From NCBI GenBank assembly GCA_014621425.1, contig JAANBB010000092.1:1-64000 (forward strand): 64,000 bases of DNA, given 5' to 3'. Below, piece after piece: positions 12,224 through 22,785 of the stretch. The notes below the pieces were generated by a model, which saw nothing but the letters and a program-made list of their open reading frames with translations, was not told the DNA's origin and did not search any database. Made by a program: the position numbers and the translations under genes. Position 1 is the first letter of the stretch. The number at the start of each line of letters is the position of its first letter. The DNA comes from Cylindrodendrum hubeiense (Eukaryota > Ascomycota > Sordariomycetes > Hypocreales > Nectriaceae).

Positions 12224-13483
12224 TCATGATCGCGTCGCTCCCGCCTGGGCATTACCTTCATCCTCATCGTCCGAGTCCTCATCGCTGCTATCGTCATCCG
12301 AGTCTGCTTCGTCGGAAGATGACGACGAGCTGCTTGAAGTCTCGTCATCGTCTTGTCGAGCTTCAGCATCGCCGTTGTCAGACGAATCATCAGACGAAGA
12401 TGAAGAGCTTCCACTGTCGCTCGTGTCATCATCGCTGTCGTCATCCGAGTCCGAGTCCGAGCTGCTGTCGCTACTGCTGCTATCGCTGTCTTCCATGTTT
12501 GTTCGGAGCTTTCGCCGGCGCTTACCGGTACCATCGTTGAGCTTCATCCTCTTGTCGGCATTGGGAGTGGTATTTTCACTGGCGGCAATGGTCTTAGACG
12601 ATGAAGACGACGTGGTGCTCATCTCGGTGTCTGTGCCGTCGGAGAGCTCCTCGATGACCAGCTCAGCTCGCATGCGCTTGACAAGTCGCCGGATGATGAT
12701 CTCATCATCTGAGTCTGAGTCTGACAGATATTCGGCCTCCTCAAACAACTTCCTCTTAGAGCCTACCTGCTGGGATTGCAGAAACTTGGTGAGGATGGTC
12801 TCGTATCGTTCCTGGGTTGCGTCTAGATCTGCGGTTCCCTCAGGGAACGCATCCCCTCCCTGCGACCGATCCTTGGTCCTGATCTCCAGGGCCGATTCCC
12901 GTAACCGCATCCTCACCAATCCCTTCAGGTCTTGGATGTATTCGTAGAATGCGTCAATGTCGGCAGTTGGGATTCCGTCGGCATCGAAGACGTGCTTGAT
13001 AAGGGTAGATTGGTGATTCTTGTTGAACTTCCAGCTGGCCCGAGCCGTCTTCCATAGCCGCAGGTACTCCAAAGCCGGCTTGAGGTCCGTCGGGGCGGGG
13101 ATCTTCTGCTTCTTCGCGGGGCCCTTGCTCTTTTTCTCGGGCGTAGCCGTGGGATCAGGCTTGGTGTTGTTCGAATTGTCGTTCTTGGAGGAAGCATCAG
13201 CAAATGTGACCGATTTCCGCTTCTTTAATTGTCCATTCCGGTCGCCTGTGGTCTCATCCTTGCGTGGTCGCTTAGCAACGTGGGAGGAATTCGACTGTGG
13301 CGGGGCGTGGGCGTCGAGTTTTCGTTTGCTGGGCGTGCCCTCGTGCGTGCTGCTTCGGTGCCCAACGGTTGGGCTACCAGTCGCAGTTGCGGACTCAGAT
13401 GCAGCCGATTGCTGGTGCTTGAGACCCGATTTCTTCCAGGCCGGCACCTGCTGCGCTGGCGCGTTTCCTTTGGACGAGAACAT
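12224..13483 (-). CDS. WKF-domain nuclear protein, C7orf50-like
   Basis: Single exon encoding 419 residues. The N-terminal third is basic and disordered, with nuclear-type signals (AKRPRKDE, KKRKSVTFAD). The middle carries the diagnostic WKF domain: YLRLWKTARASWKF with the WKF triplet at 151-153, then HVFDADGIP, FYEYIQDLKGLVRMRLRE. The C-terminal 110 residues or so are almost only Ser and Asp/Glu with a few basic breaks. This is the fungal relative of human C7orf50, a nucleolar protein of poorly defined role, and such an acidic-serine tail is common in ribosome-biogenesis proteins (Nopp140/Srp40-like). Involvement in ribosome assembly is inference. The tail's Asp/Ser codons create long open frames on the opposite strand that are not genes. 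Confidence 0.85.
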   Translation of the reverse strand: MFSSKGNAPAQQVPAWKKSGLKHQQSAASESATATGSPTVGHRSSTHEGTPSKRKLDAHAPPQSNSSHVAKRPRKDETTGDRNGQLKKRKSVTFADASSKNDNSNNTKPDPTATPEKKSKGPAKKQKIPAPTDLKPALEYLRLWKTARASWKFNKNHQSTLIKHVFDADGIPTADIDAFYEYIQDLKGLVRMRLRESALEIRTKDRSQGGDAFPEGTADLDATQERYETILTKFLQSQQVGSKRKLFEEAEYLSDSDSDDEIIIRRLVKRMRAELVIEELSDGTDTEMSTTSSSSSKTIAASENTTPNADKRMKLNDGTGKRRRKLRTNMEDSDSSSSDSSSDSDSDDDSDDDTSDSGSSSSSSDDSSDNGDAEARQDDDETSSSSSSSSDEADSDDDSSDEDSDDEDEGNAQAGATRS

Positions 13484-14303
13484 GATGAGTGGGAGAGGTG
13501 TCTCTGGGAGAGCCAGGCAGGTCGGAGTTTGTTAACCACCCGCGTGTCCTGTGTTTTTTTCTCTTCCGCGCTCTGGGGGTCTGGATTTTCTGGGCTCCCG
13601 CAAATGCGACGATGGCTGGCCTATCAGAGCAGATACCGGACTTGCAGATCAGGGAAGAGGATGGTAATGCTGCAGCTTCTTAGCGGAGCAAGGCAAGGTT
13701 GATGCTGTGCGTTGTTGGCATATGGGGCGGACCGGAATTCTTTGATGTCGGCTGCAACTTTTTTTTCTGGGTCTTGACGATTATCGCAGTCGGGGAGCAG
13801 GGATGCCCCTCGATCGATAAGCCGATAAGCCGGGGAGACATAATTATGGCGGCTGCGATTGCGGTGCTGTATCATTCTGTGAGGGGCTAATTTAGAACAG
13901 AATATGCCGGCAGATGGCTCAATGCATCTTTAAATGGTCGAGGTCTTCTTTAGATTCGTTTTGGCATTAACGTAACAAGTCAGCAACCAGGGTGCATCTG
14001 CAATGTGTGTTGACGTAGTGTTCGATTATTTGTGACACCTCAGGGAGAGCTGGTTCCTGCCTCAGGCTTAGGTAATCGCCGCGAGGCATCAACTCAGCCT
14101 TCCCATTGAGCTTCCGTTGCCTCGTGTGCTCTAGGCAAGCTTGTGCTAACGCGTCGACCTCCCCATACCACAGCTAACCTCAACCACCACAACCTTGATT
14201 TCTGCTCTTGAAAGCTCCCAACTCGAACACTACGAGCTGTACTTGAGCTACCGCTCCCCCATTTCATCGACACCGAATCTCTCAGAACCACCAGTCCTCC
14301 AAG
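13484..14303. other. Divergent promoter region (WKF protein / proteasome alpha1)
   Basis: This 820 bp separates two divergently transcribed housekeeping genes. It includes C/T-rich leader sequence before the proteasome start. A proteasome-associated control element could lie here, but I could not recognise one with confidence. Confidence 0.4.
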
Positions 14304-15395
14304 ATGTCGGGTGCGTCAGGCTATAGCCAACCTCCGACCCCCACCGACTTGGAGCTTGAACTAACCCTGGACCTCTATAGCCGGAGCCTACGATCGACAC
14401 ATTACCATCTTCGCCGACAATGGTCGGTTGTACCAAGTTGGTATGCTTCCCCCCCGACTCTCCCCGCCCCACGGCCGACGACGATGCCCTGTCCCCGATG
14501 ACGTTGGGCCGATGACGTTGAACCGCCCTCCCGGCCTCCACGAATACTAACCCTCTTGATAGAGTATGCCTTCAAGGCCATCACCGCAGCCAACATCATG
14601 TCCGTCGGTGTGAGGGGCAAGGACTGTGCAGTTGTCCTGTCACAGAAGAAGGTTCCGGTAAGTCGTGCTGGTTTGGGGAGGAACAAGGGAGAAGTTGTGT
14701 TGTTGGATACTGATACCTGCAATGTAGGATAAGCTGATCGATCCCGCCTCCGTGTCCCACATCTTCCAGATTTCGCCTTCGGTCGGTTGCGTCATCACGG
14801 GGTCGATCGCGGACGCCAGAGCATTCGCCCAACGAGCCCAGGGCGAGGCAGCTGAATTCCGATACAAGTTTGGATATGAGATGCCAGCTGATGCCCTGGC
14901 GAAGCGACTCGCCAACATCAGCCAGGTTTATACTCAGCGGGTAAGCAGATTTCAGCTGCAAAGGTTAAACGAATGTCGGAGGCGGGGACATGCTGACATC
15001 ATCTTTAGGCTTACATGCGGCCATACGGCGTTGCCACCACACTGATCTCCCTCGATTCGGAATTCGGACCGCAGCTGTTCAAGTGTGATCCCGCAGGATA
15101 CTACATTGGCTACAAGGGCACCGCGGCAGGCCCGAAACAGCAGGAGGCGCTGAACCACCTTGAGAAGAAGCTGCGGAACAAGGATCACGCCGAGGGTTCG
15201 TGGGAGGATGTGGTTGAGCTGGCCATTACGACGCTGAGCACGGTCCTCAGCATGGACTTCAAGAAGGGAGAGATTGAGATTGGAATTGTCGGCGGTCCTC
15301 GAGCTGATGGTGAGGAGGGAACCGACCCTGGCTTCAGAACTTTAACCGAAGAGGAGATCGATGACCGATTACAAGCCATTGCGGAGAAGGACTGA
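14304..15395 (+). CDS. SCL1: Proteasome subunit alpha type-1 (alpha1, PSMA6 class)
   Basis: Outer-ring alpha subunit of the 20S proteasome, 253 residues. Exons are read as 14304-14310, 14381-14440, 14563-14657, 14728-14940 and 15009-15395. The first exon holds only ATG TCG G. The N-terminal proteasome-alpha signature [27 protein letters not shown] spans the first two introns. Downstream landmarks are [70 protein letters not shown] and a closing [10 protein letters not shown]. The order and wording match yeast Scl1 and human PSMA6 and not the other six alpha types. Alpha subunits lack the catalytic N-terminal Thr, as here. Every intron sits inside a conserved motif that is intact after splicing. 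Confidence 0.97.
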
Positions 15396-17639
15396 GTGGA
15401 GATATGAAGATGCAACAATAACGGTAGACCAAGGGTCGGTGCGTTCTGTTGCGAGGTTGTAGAGCCTTGATTCGTGGGCCGTAGAAGAACGGTCTGCTCC
15501 CAAGAACGTGGGCCATGCAGGGGAGGGGGAAGGGGGTCAAGCCTGAGATCCCGCAAGCGGTCGCGGGTCCCGTTCTATGTCTCACTAGTCGTCGTGACCA
15601 TGTGCAATAGATTTCATCAGAGTTTTCGGGAATGAATTCGACGCGCCTGGTGGTCCAATGGTGGTGAAGTATGCCTTGTGGCTGTGTGAGAGAGCCCAGA
15701 TCCGGGTCCGGGTGGGTCCGTGCCGTGGACGATGGCTTGCGTCGTCTGCACGGTGATGGCGCGGAGGAGGCCAACGTGTCTGTTTGACCTTTGAGAGGGC
15801 GCAAGGCTCAGAAAATGGCTTCCAGACGATCGGATCTTGGCTGCAAGGGCCTGGGGAGGGGAGGGTGGCTGGGAATCCCGGCAGGGCGTGTTTGGCTCAG
15901 TGCGGGTAAGCGCCGTATTGAAGCTCCGAGCGGCGCCGCCATGATCGTTGATGGAATTGTGGACAATAGATAGGCATCGGAGTGACTACCCTAAAGGATC
16001 ACCAAGTAGCCTGTGTCCACGAAGCACTAACAAATATCTAGTTCTGTCGACGTAAAGCATCGATAGTGAGTGGGTAAGTACTATAGTCCTGTAGTACCTA
16101 CCTATGTAGGGTGACTATTGGCCAGACTAACGGAGAAAAAATAGAACGGCGGCGGATGGCCACGAGTAGCAGCACAGTCCGGCCACTGACTATTGCCATG
16201 ACTATTGCCTTACGGCCTCGGGGGAGACGTTTGAGCGGCCTCAAACGCCATGCAAGAAACGGTATGACGTACGCCCCACCAGAGACACCAGACACACCAG
16301 AGACACCGTCTATGTTGCTGCACCACACGGGAGCAGGAGCCGCAGCCGCAGCCTTGTCGCTCGAATTTGGGCTGGCTGGGCTGGGACCTGGCAGAGCTGG
16401 AGGCGGGGGGCAACTGCGTAAGCCCGGTCGGAGGATTGATTGATTGATCGATTAATTTGATCGATGTCTGACGAAGATTGACCTGGTTTGGCGTGGGCGG
16501 GGATGGATTTGGCTGTGGCCCGTGGACCGGCCTTGGACCGCTGTCACCTTGGGTGAGCAAGGGGGCGGGTGTGGTGGTGTGGGCGTTAGGTGGAGGGGGG
16601 AGGTATCCCGACATGGCTCTCGTGTTGGAGGGACTTGGCGTTGGCCTCTATGCTATGGGGGGCTTGCTTTTGGCTTGATTCCTTTTTTTTTGGCCTCCTC
16701 TGATCTGGGTGGCTTCGTGATACCCAAACCAAACCAAACCACTGCAGACATGACGTCGCCGCCTCGTCGCCGCCTCGTCGCAGAGACAAGACAAGACACC
16801 CAATGCGCGGGGGCTTCCAGGCCTTGGGCATCGTGGCCGCCAGTGACCACTGTCTGGAAATCTCTGCCCTAACAACGTCTCCCTCTAGGGGTTCTAGGGT
16901 TGCGCCGCGAGGCTTGTGCTTCTTTCAGGTTCAATCTCGCGGACGGTCTTGACCAGATGCAGCGATGCGACCACGGCCCGCCAATCTGCTTGGAGAAAAT
17001 GCGTCTCCTCAGCTCGCCGCAAACCGTTGCTCCTAACCACATCCGCGCGCCTATTGGTCCCGCCGCCCCGACCATCCCGCAGACAGGCCCCAATGCCTTT
17101 CCGCTTCGGGAGCGACTAGTGGTTGCCCATCCTTAGCTGAGCCGGCGCCACCAGTCTCCAGTCCCCACCGGATGCATGTCCACCACTTGTACCGACTACG
17201 CGTCTACACACTATCTGTCTGCGGCATGCGGCTTGTAATCCGCGCCCCTGGCCGGTCGAACGACTTCGACATCACCTTCTGCTTCCATCTTCAGCCACGC
17301 CCACGTCGACGGGGGGGTTAGACTGCCAGGATAAGGGGAGCAAGGGCGGGGATTCTCGCAGATGGCCGACCCCACGCGGCTCAGACAAGCAGCACCGCGT
17401 CTGGGCGCCTCTGCACGACCGCATCTTCCGCTGGGCCACTGGGAGGGCGGCGTGCGCATTGGGGGGGAAACATATGCCGGCAGACCAGGGACGAGCCCCT
17501 TCCAGCAGGCACTGGGGACGCCTCAATTAGCCATCGGGACACCATCATATCCCCAGAGAGCCTCACGGACAGGGGATGACCAGGGGAAGGCCCCACGACC
17601 GCCATGCCATGACGTGCCGGTCCTGCAAGCCGCGGCCAG
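15396..17639. other. Gene-poor stretch
   Basis: No convincing complete gene lies between the proteasome gene and the small protein ending at 17840. Near 16266-16310 there is a short CCAGACACACCAGAGACACC-type tandem run. Open frames between 16400 and 17600 are overlapping and low in coding character. One or more upstream exons of the gene ending at 17840 must lie in the last several hundred bases, but I could not place them securely. Confidence 0.45.
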
Positions 17640-17840
17640 GGCAACTGGGGCGCCGGGCTCGTCCTCGCCGAGGACCAGAAGGAGTACACGCGCGCCGCCG
17701 AGGAGCAGCGCCGCACCCGCAAGAAGGACATCATGGACCAGGACTACCTGCCCGACATCCTCACCGGCAACCGGGCTGGGTCTGGCGGCAAGCTCCGAGT
17801 GGGCGCCGGCCGCACCGTCAACTCGAAGCGGAAGCATTGA
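17640..17840 (+). CDS. C-terminal exon of a small unrecognised protein (partial model)
   Basis: A 66-codon stretch beginning right after a CCAG acceptor-like site and ending at TGA (17838-17840) reads GNWGAGLVLAEDQKEYTRAA, then EEQRRTRKKDIMDQDYLPDI, then LTGNRAGSGGKLRVGAGRTV and NSKRKH. Nearly all codons end in C or G and the order of charged residues looks like a real protein, unlike the neighbouring frames. There is an in-frame stop at 17610 and no ATG after it, so at least one exon upstream is needed. I do not recognise the family. The product is small, strongly charged and ends in a basic tail, which might suit a nuclear or ribosome-linked protein, but that is a guess. It converges on NOP10, whose stop lies about 200 bp further on. 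Confidence 0.55.
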   Translation, partial: GNWGAGLVLAEDQKEYTRAAEEQRRTRKKDIMDQDYLPDILTGNRAGSGGKLRVGAGRTVNSKRKH

Positions 17841-18041
17841 TCAGCATAGGGAGAAGCAAATAGAGAATCAAAATAGAGAATGAATCGTTCCATCGAATGC
17901 CAGTAATTTTTTCACATTTCTGATTCCATGTGCCAAAAACGCCCTGTGTGATGTGACCTAAAAAACGCCAATCCACCTTTGTCTCGTCCTCTGAGCTTCC
18001 GTCTCCCGTCTCCCGTCTTCCATCGTCCGTATGAGCTGCGT

Positions 18042-18282
18042 TTACTCCTCCACCTCTGTCCATCGATTAGCACTGCGCGTCGTCAAGCTTCCAATGGGAA
18101 AACTCACTCTGCTGGGTCAGCAGCAGGCCGAAGCGGCGCTTGAGGGTGACACGCTGGCGCGACCACTTGTCGTCGGGGGAGAAGCGGGCGGGGTGGGCAG
18201 ACTTGGTGACCTGGCCGTGGGCAACCTTCTTGAGGGTGTACAGGCGGGTGCCATTGGCGTCGAGGGTGTACATCAGATGCAT
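18042..18282 (-). CDS. NOP10: H/ACA ribonucleoprotein complex subunit NOP10
   Basis: Core protein of H/ACA small nucleolar RNPs, needed with Cbf5, Nhp2 and Gar1 for rRNA pseudouridylation and processing in the nucleolus. Exon 1 (18282-18108) gives [20 protein letters not shown], then [20 protein letters not shown] and [12 protein letters not shown], almost identical in pattern to yeast Nop10. An unspliced reading would run on with a nonsense tail (SEFSHW...). Splicing a GTGAGT...CAG intron that has a CTAAT branch site to a 14-nt last exon (18055-18042) gives the ending QQKVEE and a total of 62 residues, close to the yeast 58. The zinc-binding cysteines of archaeal Nop10 are absent, as expected for eukaryotes. 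Confidence 0.95.
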
Positions 18283-18876
18283 GGTGGGCGGATTGGTCTG
18301 CGGAATCGGCTTGATTGGAGATGATTTCGTGGTGTTGACTTTTTTCTGCCAAACGGCACAGCGCCAGAGCTAGCAGAAAAAATTTGGCCACGGATTGGAT
18401 CACGTGCCCGATATCTTATCGTTATCGTCAGGCCCAGCATTGACGCCCGGACCACCTACACGATGGGATTGGCTTCTGGATTAAATTCTTAGTCAAACTG
18501 CTAGGAACTAACTTCTTAGTAGAACATCCCTCGGACCTCGTATTCAACGAGTTGCCGTCATGACAGGATTACTTGAATCACGGCACATATTCACATCACA
18601 TATCAAAGTCACCGAGTTGACCAGAAATTTTATAGTAGGCATCAAAGGAGCGATGTAAATTGATAATGCCAGCACAATCCCATCACAAACGACTAAGAGC
18701 GTGTAGAGACCCTGAGACAACCAAGCAGTACTTACACCCCATGAGGGCGCCTCAACTACAAGTTGACCCATCACTACGAAAAGAATGGCCCAGCGCTAAG
18801 AGACAGGTAAGGACAGCAGAAACTCGAAAGCAAAAAGTTCCCAGTTGCAATCTGGTTCTCAAACCCCAAAAACACA
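18283..18876. other. Intergenic region, NOP10 promoter and SPE2 3' flank
   Basis: This region holds the 5' flank of NOP10 and, toward 18500-18870, AT-rich sequence that should be the 3' UTR of the AdoMet decarboxylase gene. I see no additional gene. Confidence 0.5.
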
Positions 18877-20465
18877 CTAGCACATGGGCTCGCCAACTCG
18901 GGCAGACTTTCCACCAGCCCATCCCTCTCTCTCGTAGAAGCGAAAGACGAGATCATAGTCCTCAAAGTCGTGGACAATGCGATCAATTCGTCGGTAGCCT
19001 CGAACCGGGTCGACGAGTCTGTTGGCAGCCCAAGTCTTGGACTCGTCATTGCCCATGCCGTAGGGGTTGGCCGTCTGACCCTTGTCCTGGAAAAGGGTGA
19101 CGCTGAAGCGACCGGGGCGGAAGATGTTGACGACCTGCTCGATAATATCGGCGGTGGTGCGTCCACTCTGTCCGCCTGGGACGTTGGTCTCGAAAGACGC
19201 AAACGAGCACTCGGGCTCGGGAGTCACATGAACAGTAAAGTAATGCTCAGACTTGGGCTGAACGCCCTCCGAATCCGCAGACGGGGCGGGCGGGATAACG
19301 CCGTTCGCAGAGAACCCACAGGGGCTGAAGAGATAGGCGTCGATACGAGCATCGGGGTACTCCGAGGTGGGGTACACGCCCGAGAGACCGCAGCTGTCGG
19401 AAACAACAGTTCCCAGAGCGTGGCCCTCGGTGGTGAGCTCTTCGATCGAGTCCAGGGTGTTGGTGTCGAATTCCGAGTCGGCCCCATTGCTGAAGACGTC
19501 CACTTCGTCCAGTGTTTCAGCAAGCCCGCCGAGGCTGTCAATAGCCTTCTTTCGGGCATCCTGAGCTTCCGCAGAAAGCCTGTCGCTGGCGACCGCACTC
19601 GCGTGCGACAGGTAAAACTGCTTCGCGTTCTCAGGATCGAGGTCCGTCATCAGGATTTCGAGAGTCTCGTCGGGGTGGCCGTTGGGGCCGGTGCCAAAAG
19701 AGGTCGTTCCGACGGGAATCCTAGCAGTCACTCCGAGCGCCTCGACCTCGGACTCTGGGGTCCGGGGAGGGGTGAGGGCCTGCTGGTTGGGGGACGTCAG
19801 GTACAGGTACCAGTGGTCCCCGTTCATCTTGCCAACCATGTACGCGCTGCCTCCTTCAAACATCTCGTCAAGATACTTGACCTCCTGCTTCCAGCTACGA
19901 TGTGGCCCATGCTGCTTGTGGGGGAACAAGAAGTTCTTGCGACTGTAGAAAACACGGTACGGGGTTGCCGCGGCGTGAATGTCGTTGACCGAGTTGGCGT
20001 TGTGGAACGGGAAGCCAGCATGGACAGCGGCAATGTGGAGCATGCGCTGAAGTCCGAGGAGAAGAGTCGTAGTTCCGCACGTCTTCAAGATGATTTTGTG
20101 GGGGAAGACGAACATGCTGGACTCGGACAAGAGGTATGCATCCATGTTCTCCGACTCGAGGACAGAGAGGATCTTACAGTTGACCATGTCGAGCATTCCG
20201 ACCCAGGTGTCGGCGGCGACAGACTTCAATCCATTGGCAGGGGCAGTGGGAGGCAAAGCTGTGGCGCTTGGCGCGAACCAAACCTCGAGCAGCTTCTCGG
20301 GTCCTGTTATGGTCAGCAACGAACAAGCACCAGGAACATCTAGAGCTTACCTTCAAAGGCATTGGTAGAGTCCAGGTCGGCGGCCACATCATGGTTGATT
20401 GTCAGATGAGGGGTGGCCGAGGACGGCGAGAAGGTGTAGTTGCTGGGGACCTCGGTGGAAAACAT
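18877..20465 (-). CDS. SPE2: S-adenosylmethionine decarboxylase proenzyme
   Basis: Makes decarboxylated AdoMet, the aminopropyl donor used by spermidine synthase. Two exons, 20465-20351 and 20303-18877, give 513 residues. The ATG is taken from MFSTEVPSNY, and the splice joins NAFE to GPEKLLEVWF, the conserved N-terminal strand. The self-cleavage site is LSESSMFVFPHKI: by the family rule the chain breaks between Glu99 and Ser100, and Ser100 becomes the pyruvoyl cofactor. The following LKTCGTTTLL with the catalytic Cys is present, as are the HYFTVHVTPEPECSFASFET and substrate-loop regions of the alpha chain. The protein is longer than the human enzyme (334 residues), with a Ser/Asp-rich insert, which is usual in filamentous fungi. 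The leader upstream has unusual features and is listed separately. Confidence 0.97.
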
Positions 20466-20929
20466 CTTGTGGATCAGATGCAGTGATTGGCAAACGGGCC
20501 GATGTAGGTCTCAGTGGAACAGCTTTGGAGGTTGTTGTCTTTGCCCAGGTGGCAAAATCCGCGGAGCACTAGCTGCCGCTCAAACAGACTATGCGGCGTC
20601 CGTTTGAGAGAGTAGGCCCACAGGAATGGGGACTTGTCAAATGCTGGCGGAGCCAGCAGCAATACGTCGTATATAGAAGCGGGTAACGTCTCTCGAGGGG
20701 ACGTTAGGGGGGTTGGAGGCAGGATACGTGAATAAACCGCTCTTGTGACGGAATGATGGCTGGTGGACGGGAAGCCGAGTCTGCAGGAAGCGGATTCGGT
20801 TTGAGGTAATGTTGTCGATTTCGACGGTTTGATATATGCCTTTCGTTAAAGGGGTGCTATCGGGGCCTGTTGAGGGAGATGTGAGTAACACGCAGAAGAT
20901 ACAGCCTGAGAGGTAGATGAGATACATAC
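20466..20929 (-). promoter_or_regulatory. AdoMet decarboxylase leader: ATG-free, likely 5' intron, near-cognate open frame
   Basis: From the SPE2 start back to 20926 the transcribed strand contains no ATG at all. A likely 5'-UTR intron runs 20929-20867 (GTATGT at the donor, CAACAG at the acceptor). Just before the main ATG is a 62-codon frame without ATG that can begin at TTG (20662-20660) and stops at 20476-20474, eight bases ahead of the coding start. AdoMet decarboxylase mRNAs of animals and plants are translationally controlled by polyamines through upstream frames. Whether this near-cognate frame does the same is unproven, and splicing of the leader is inferred only from sequence. Confidence 0.4.
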
Positions 20930-22785
20930 TTGGATGGTCGGGAGAAGAGGAAGCGCAGGAGATCTGTGGGTCGCATAGAAGACCCGGGGGGGGAACCGGA
21001 GAAGGAGTTGGGCGACGGTCGAGAACTACGGCCGTCTAGGTGTCTTTTGGACAGTGGTGAGAGTTAGACTCGATTATTCGACATCGAATTGCGCGGGTGT
21101 GTTCGGGGCTGTGACAGCAAAGTTGTGGAGGAGTCGTCGAGATGGTCGCGTGGAAGCGATGACGATGGGCGTCGCGGCCGGGTTTTTTTCTTTGGCGGGG
21201 TTGTTTGCGAGGAAGCGGTTTCCAGGCGGAGCAAGGGCGAGACAGGTGTGACTGGGAGCTGCAAGACGCTCTTTGTCGAAGAAGGAGGATGGGAGTTGGT
21301 TTTGGAGAGTCGGTGAGAGAATTTTGGAGGGTTGAGGGATTGTTTTGTGGCAGCGGTACCAAGTGGTGGTGGTGGTGGAGGACGAAGGAGAGGTAAATTT
21401 CCAGGTGGAAAGGTGGGTGAAAAGGTGGGTGGAGGTCAGTGACTGCAGCGCGGCGGAGCTACTGGCAGGAGGCGCGGGTGCTGCTTCCCTGTCCCGTGGC
21501 TTGGTGCCTGCCCAACATGGGGTCGTGCAGTTTTTTTGCTCTTTTTTTTTTTCGCGGGCCGCCCACTGAAAAGGGCTCGCGGGCCACTGAAGAGGGCTTG
21601 TCAGCCACTGACGGCCACTGGCGGCGACAGGCCGGGGGGCGCTATCCCGCGTAGGTCAATGGGCGACAAGTAGACTAGACTGGCCACCGAGGAGCAGCAC
21701 AGAAACATGGGTGGCCAGTGGGGCAACAGGCAGGTCTCGGCTTTCATCCTGGGCTTCTGCTTGGATCTGGGGCCACCGGCCCTGGTTTTATTTCGTCATC
21801 GTATTGCTGCTGCTGCAGGCTCTATTTGACTCTATTGGGTCTCGGAACGCTCCCTAGGGCACACCCGCCAGCCATGACGCTGCACGCAGCGCTGCCCGCA
21901 GCACGGCACGCAAGGTGAGGGAGGGATGTATGTAGGTACCTTACAGCGCTGGGAACCGCACCAGGTACGCAGGTAGCTGGGAGCTGGCTGGGAGCTGCTG
22001 GCGACTGGCTGGTGGCTGGCTGTAACGGGCTGTAACTGCAGCAGAAACGTAACTGTACGCAGCTGTGCGTAACTGTGCGTAACCCGCGCCAGCACACTGG
22101 ACGGGCACCGACCAAGTCGCTGCCGTCCGCTGCCGTCCGCTGCACACGGCAAACACAGCTCAGGGTACTTGGCTTGTGAACCCATATTTGCCAGCACTGT
22201 CCGTCCGGGGAACCGTTGTCGTGCCCGACCACCATTGGCTTTGGTACAACCGCATCCCGCGCCACCATCGAGATCCTCAACCCGCAGGCCCACGCGCAGG
22301 CCCAACGCAGGCGTCTGCGAGCTGCAATTCTGTCCTTTGTCGCCCTGCTTCCCTCTCACCCTGCCTCTCTCGCCCTGCCTCTCGCCCTGTGCCGCCTTCA
22401 TCGGTGAGTGCAAACGCAGCTTGACTCACAGCGCATTGTTGGCAACGCACATCGGCATCGTCGCAATGTCCCTTCCCGCTGTCCATTGTCCCATTGTCCC
22501 GTCTCACTGTCCCACGCAAACAGCGGTAGCTTGCCTGCCCGCGCGTCCACGTTGAATTGGCTCGGTTCGCTCGCGGACCTGGCCTGACATCCGCTGGCGA
22601 GTGGAGTTGCGACCTTGCGCCCTGCTAGAGCTCGATTTATCGTACCTAGAAAAATTGGGCGACGGCCCGAAACGGACGCGGTTTTGTGGATCTTCCACAC
22701 CTTCTCACAGGGGATTTGTCCAGATGTCGGGTGGTTCTGCACCAGGGTTGAGGCATCGAGCCAAGGTGGACGGCTGACTCCCATC
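20930..22785. other. Gene-poor stretch between SPE2 and CFD1
   Basis: Likely contains the SPE2 promoter and the CFD1 3' flank. Simple sequence occurs, such as GCTGGGAGCTGGCTGGGAGC around 21975-22030 and T-runs near 21180 and 21535-21552. The open frames on both strands are shadows of this composition. I see no gene. Confidence 0.5.

Noticed and set aside
15535..15580. A tRNA-like T-arm pattern (GCGGTCGCGGGTCCCGTTC)
   Set aside because: No matching D-arm, anticodon arm or acceptor stem can be folded around it.
18970..20343. 457-codon plus-strand frame opposite the AdoMet decarboxylase gene
   Set aside because: An antisense shadow created by the C/G third-position bias of SPE2. The minus-strand protein has every family motif.
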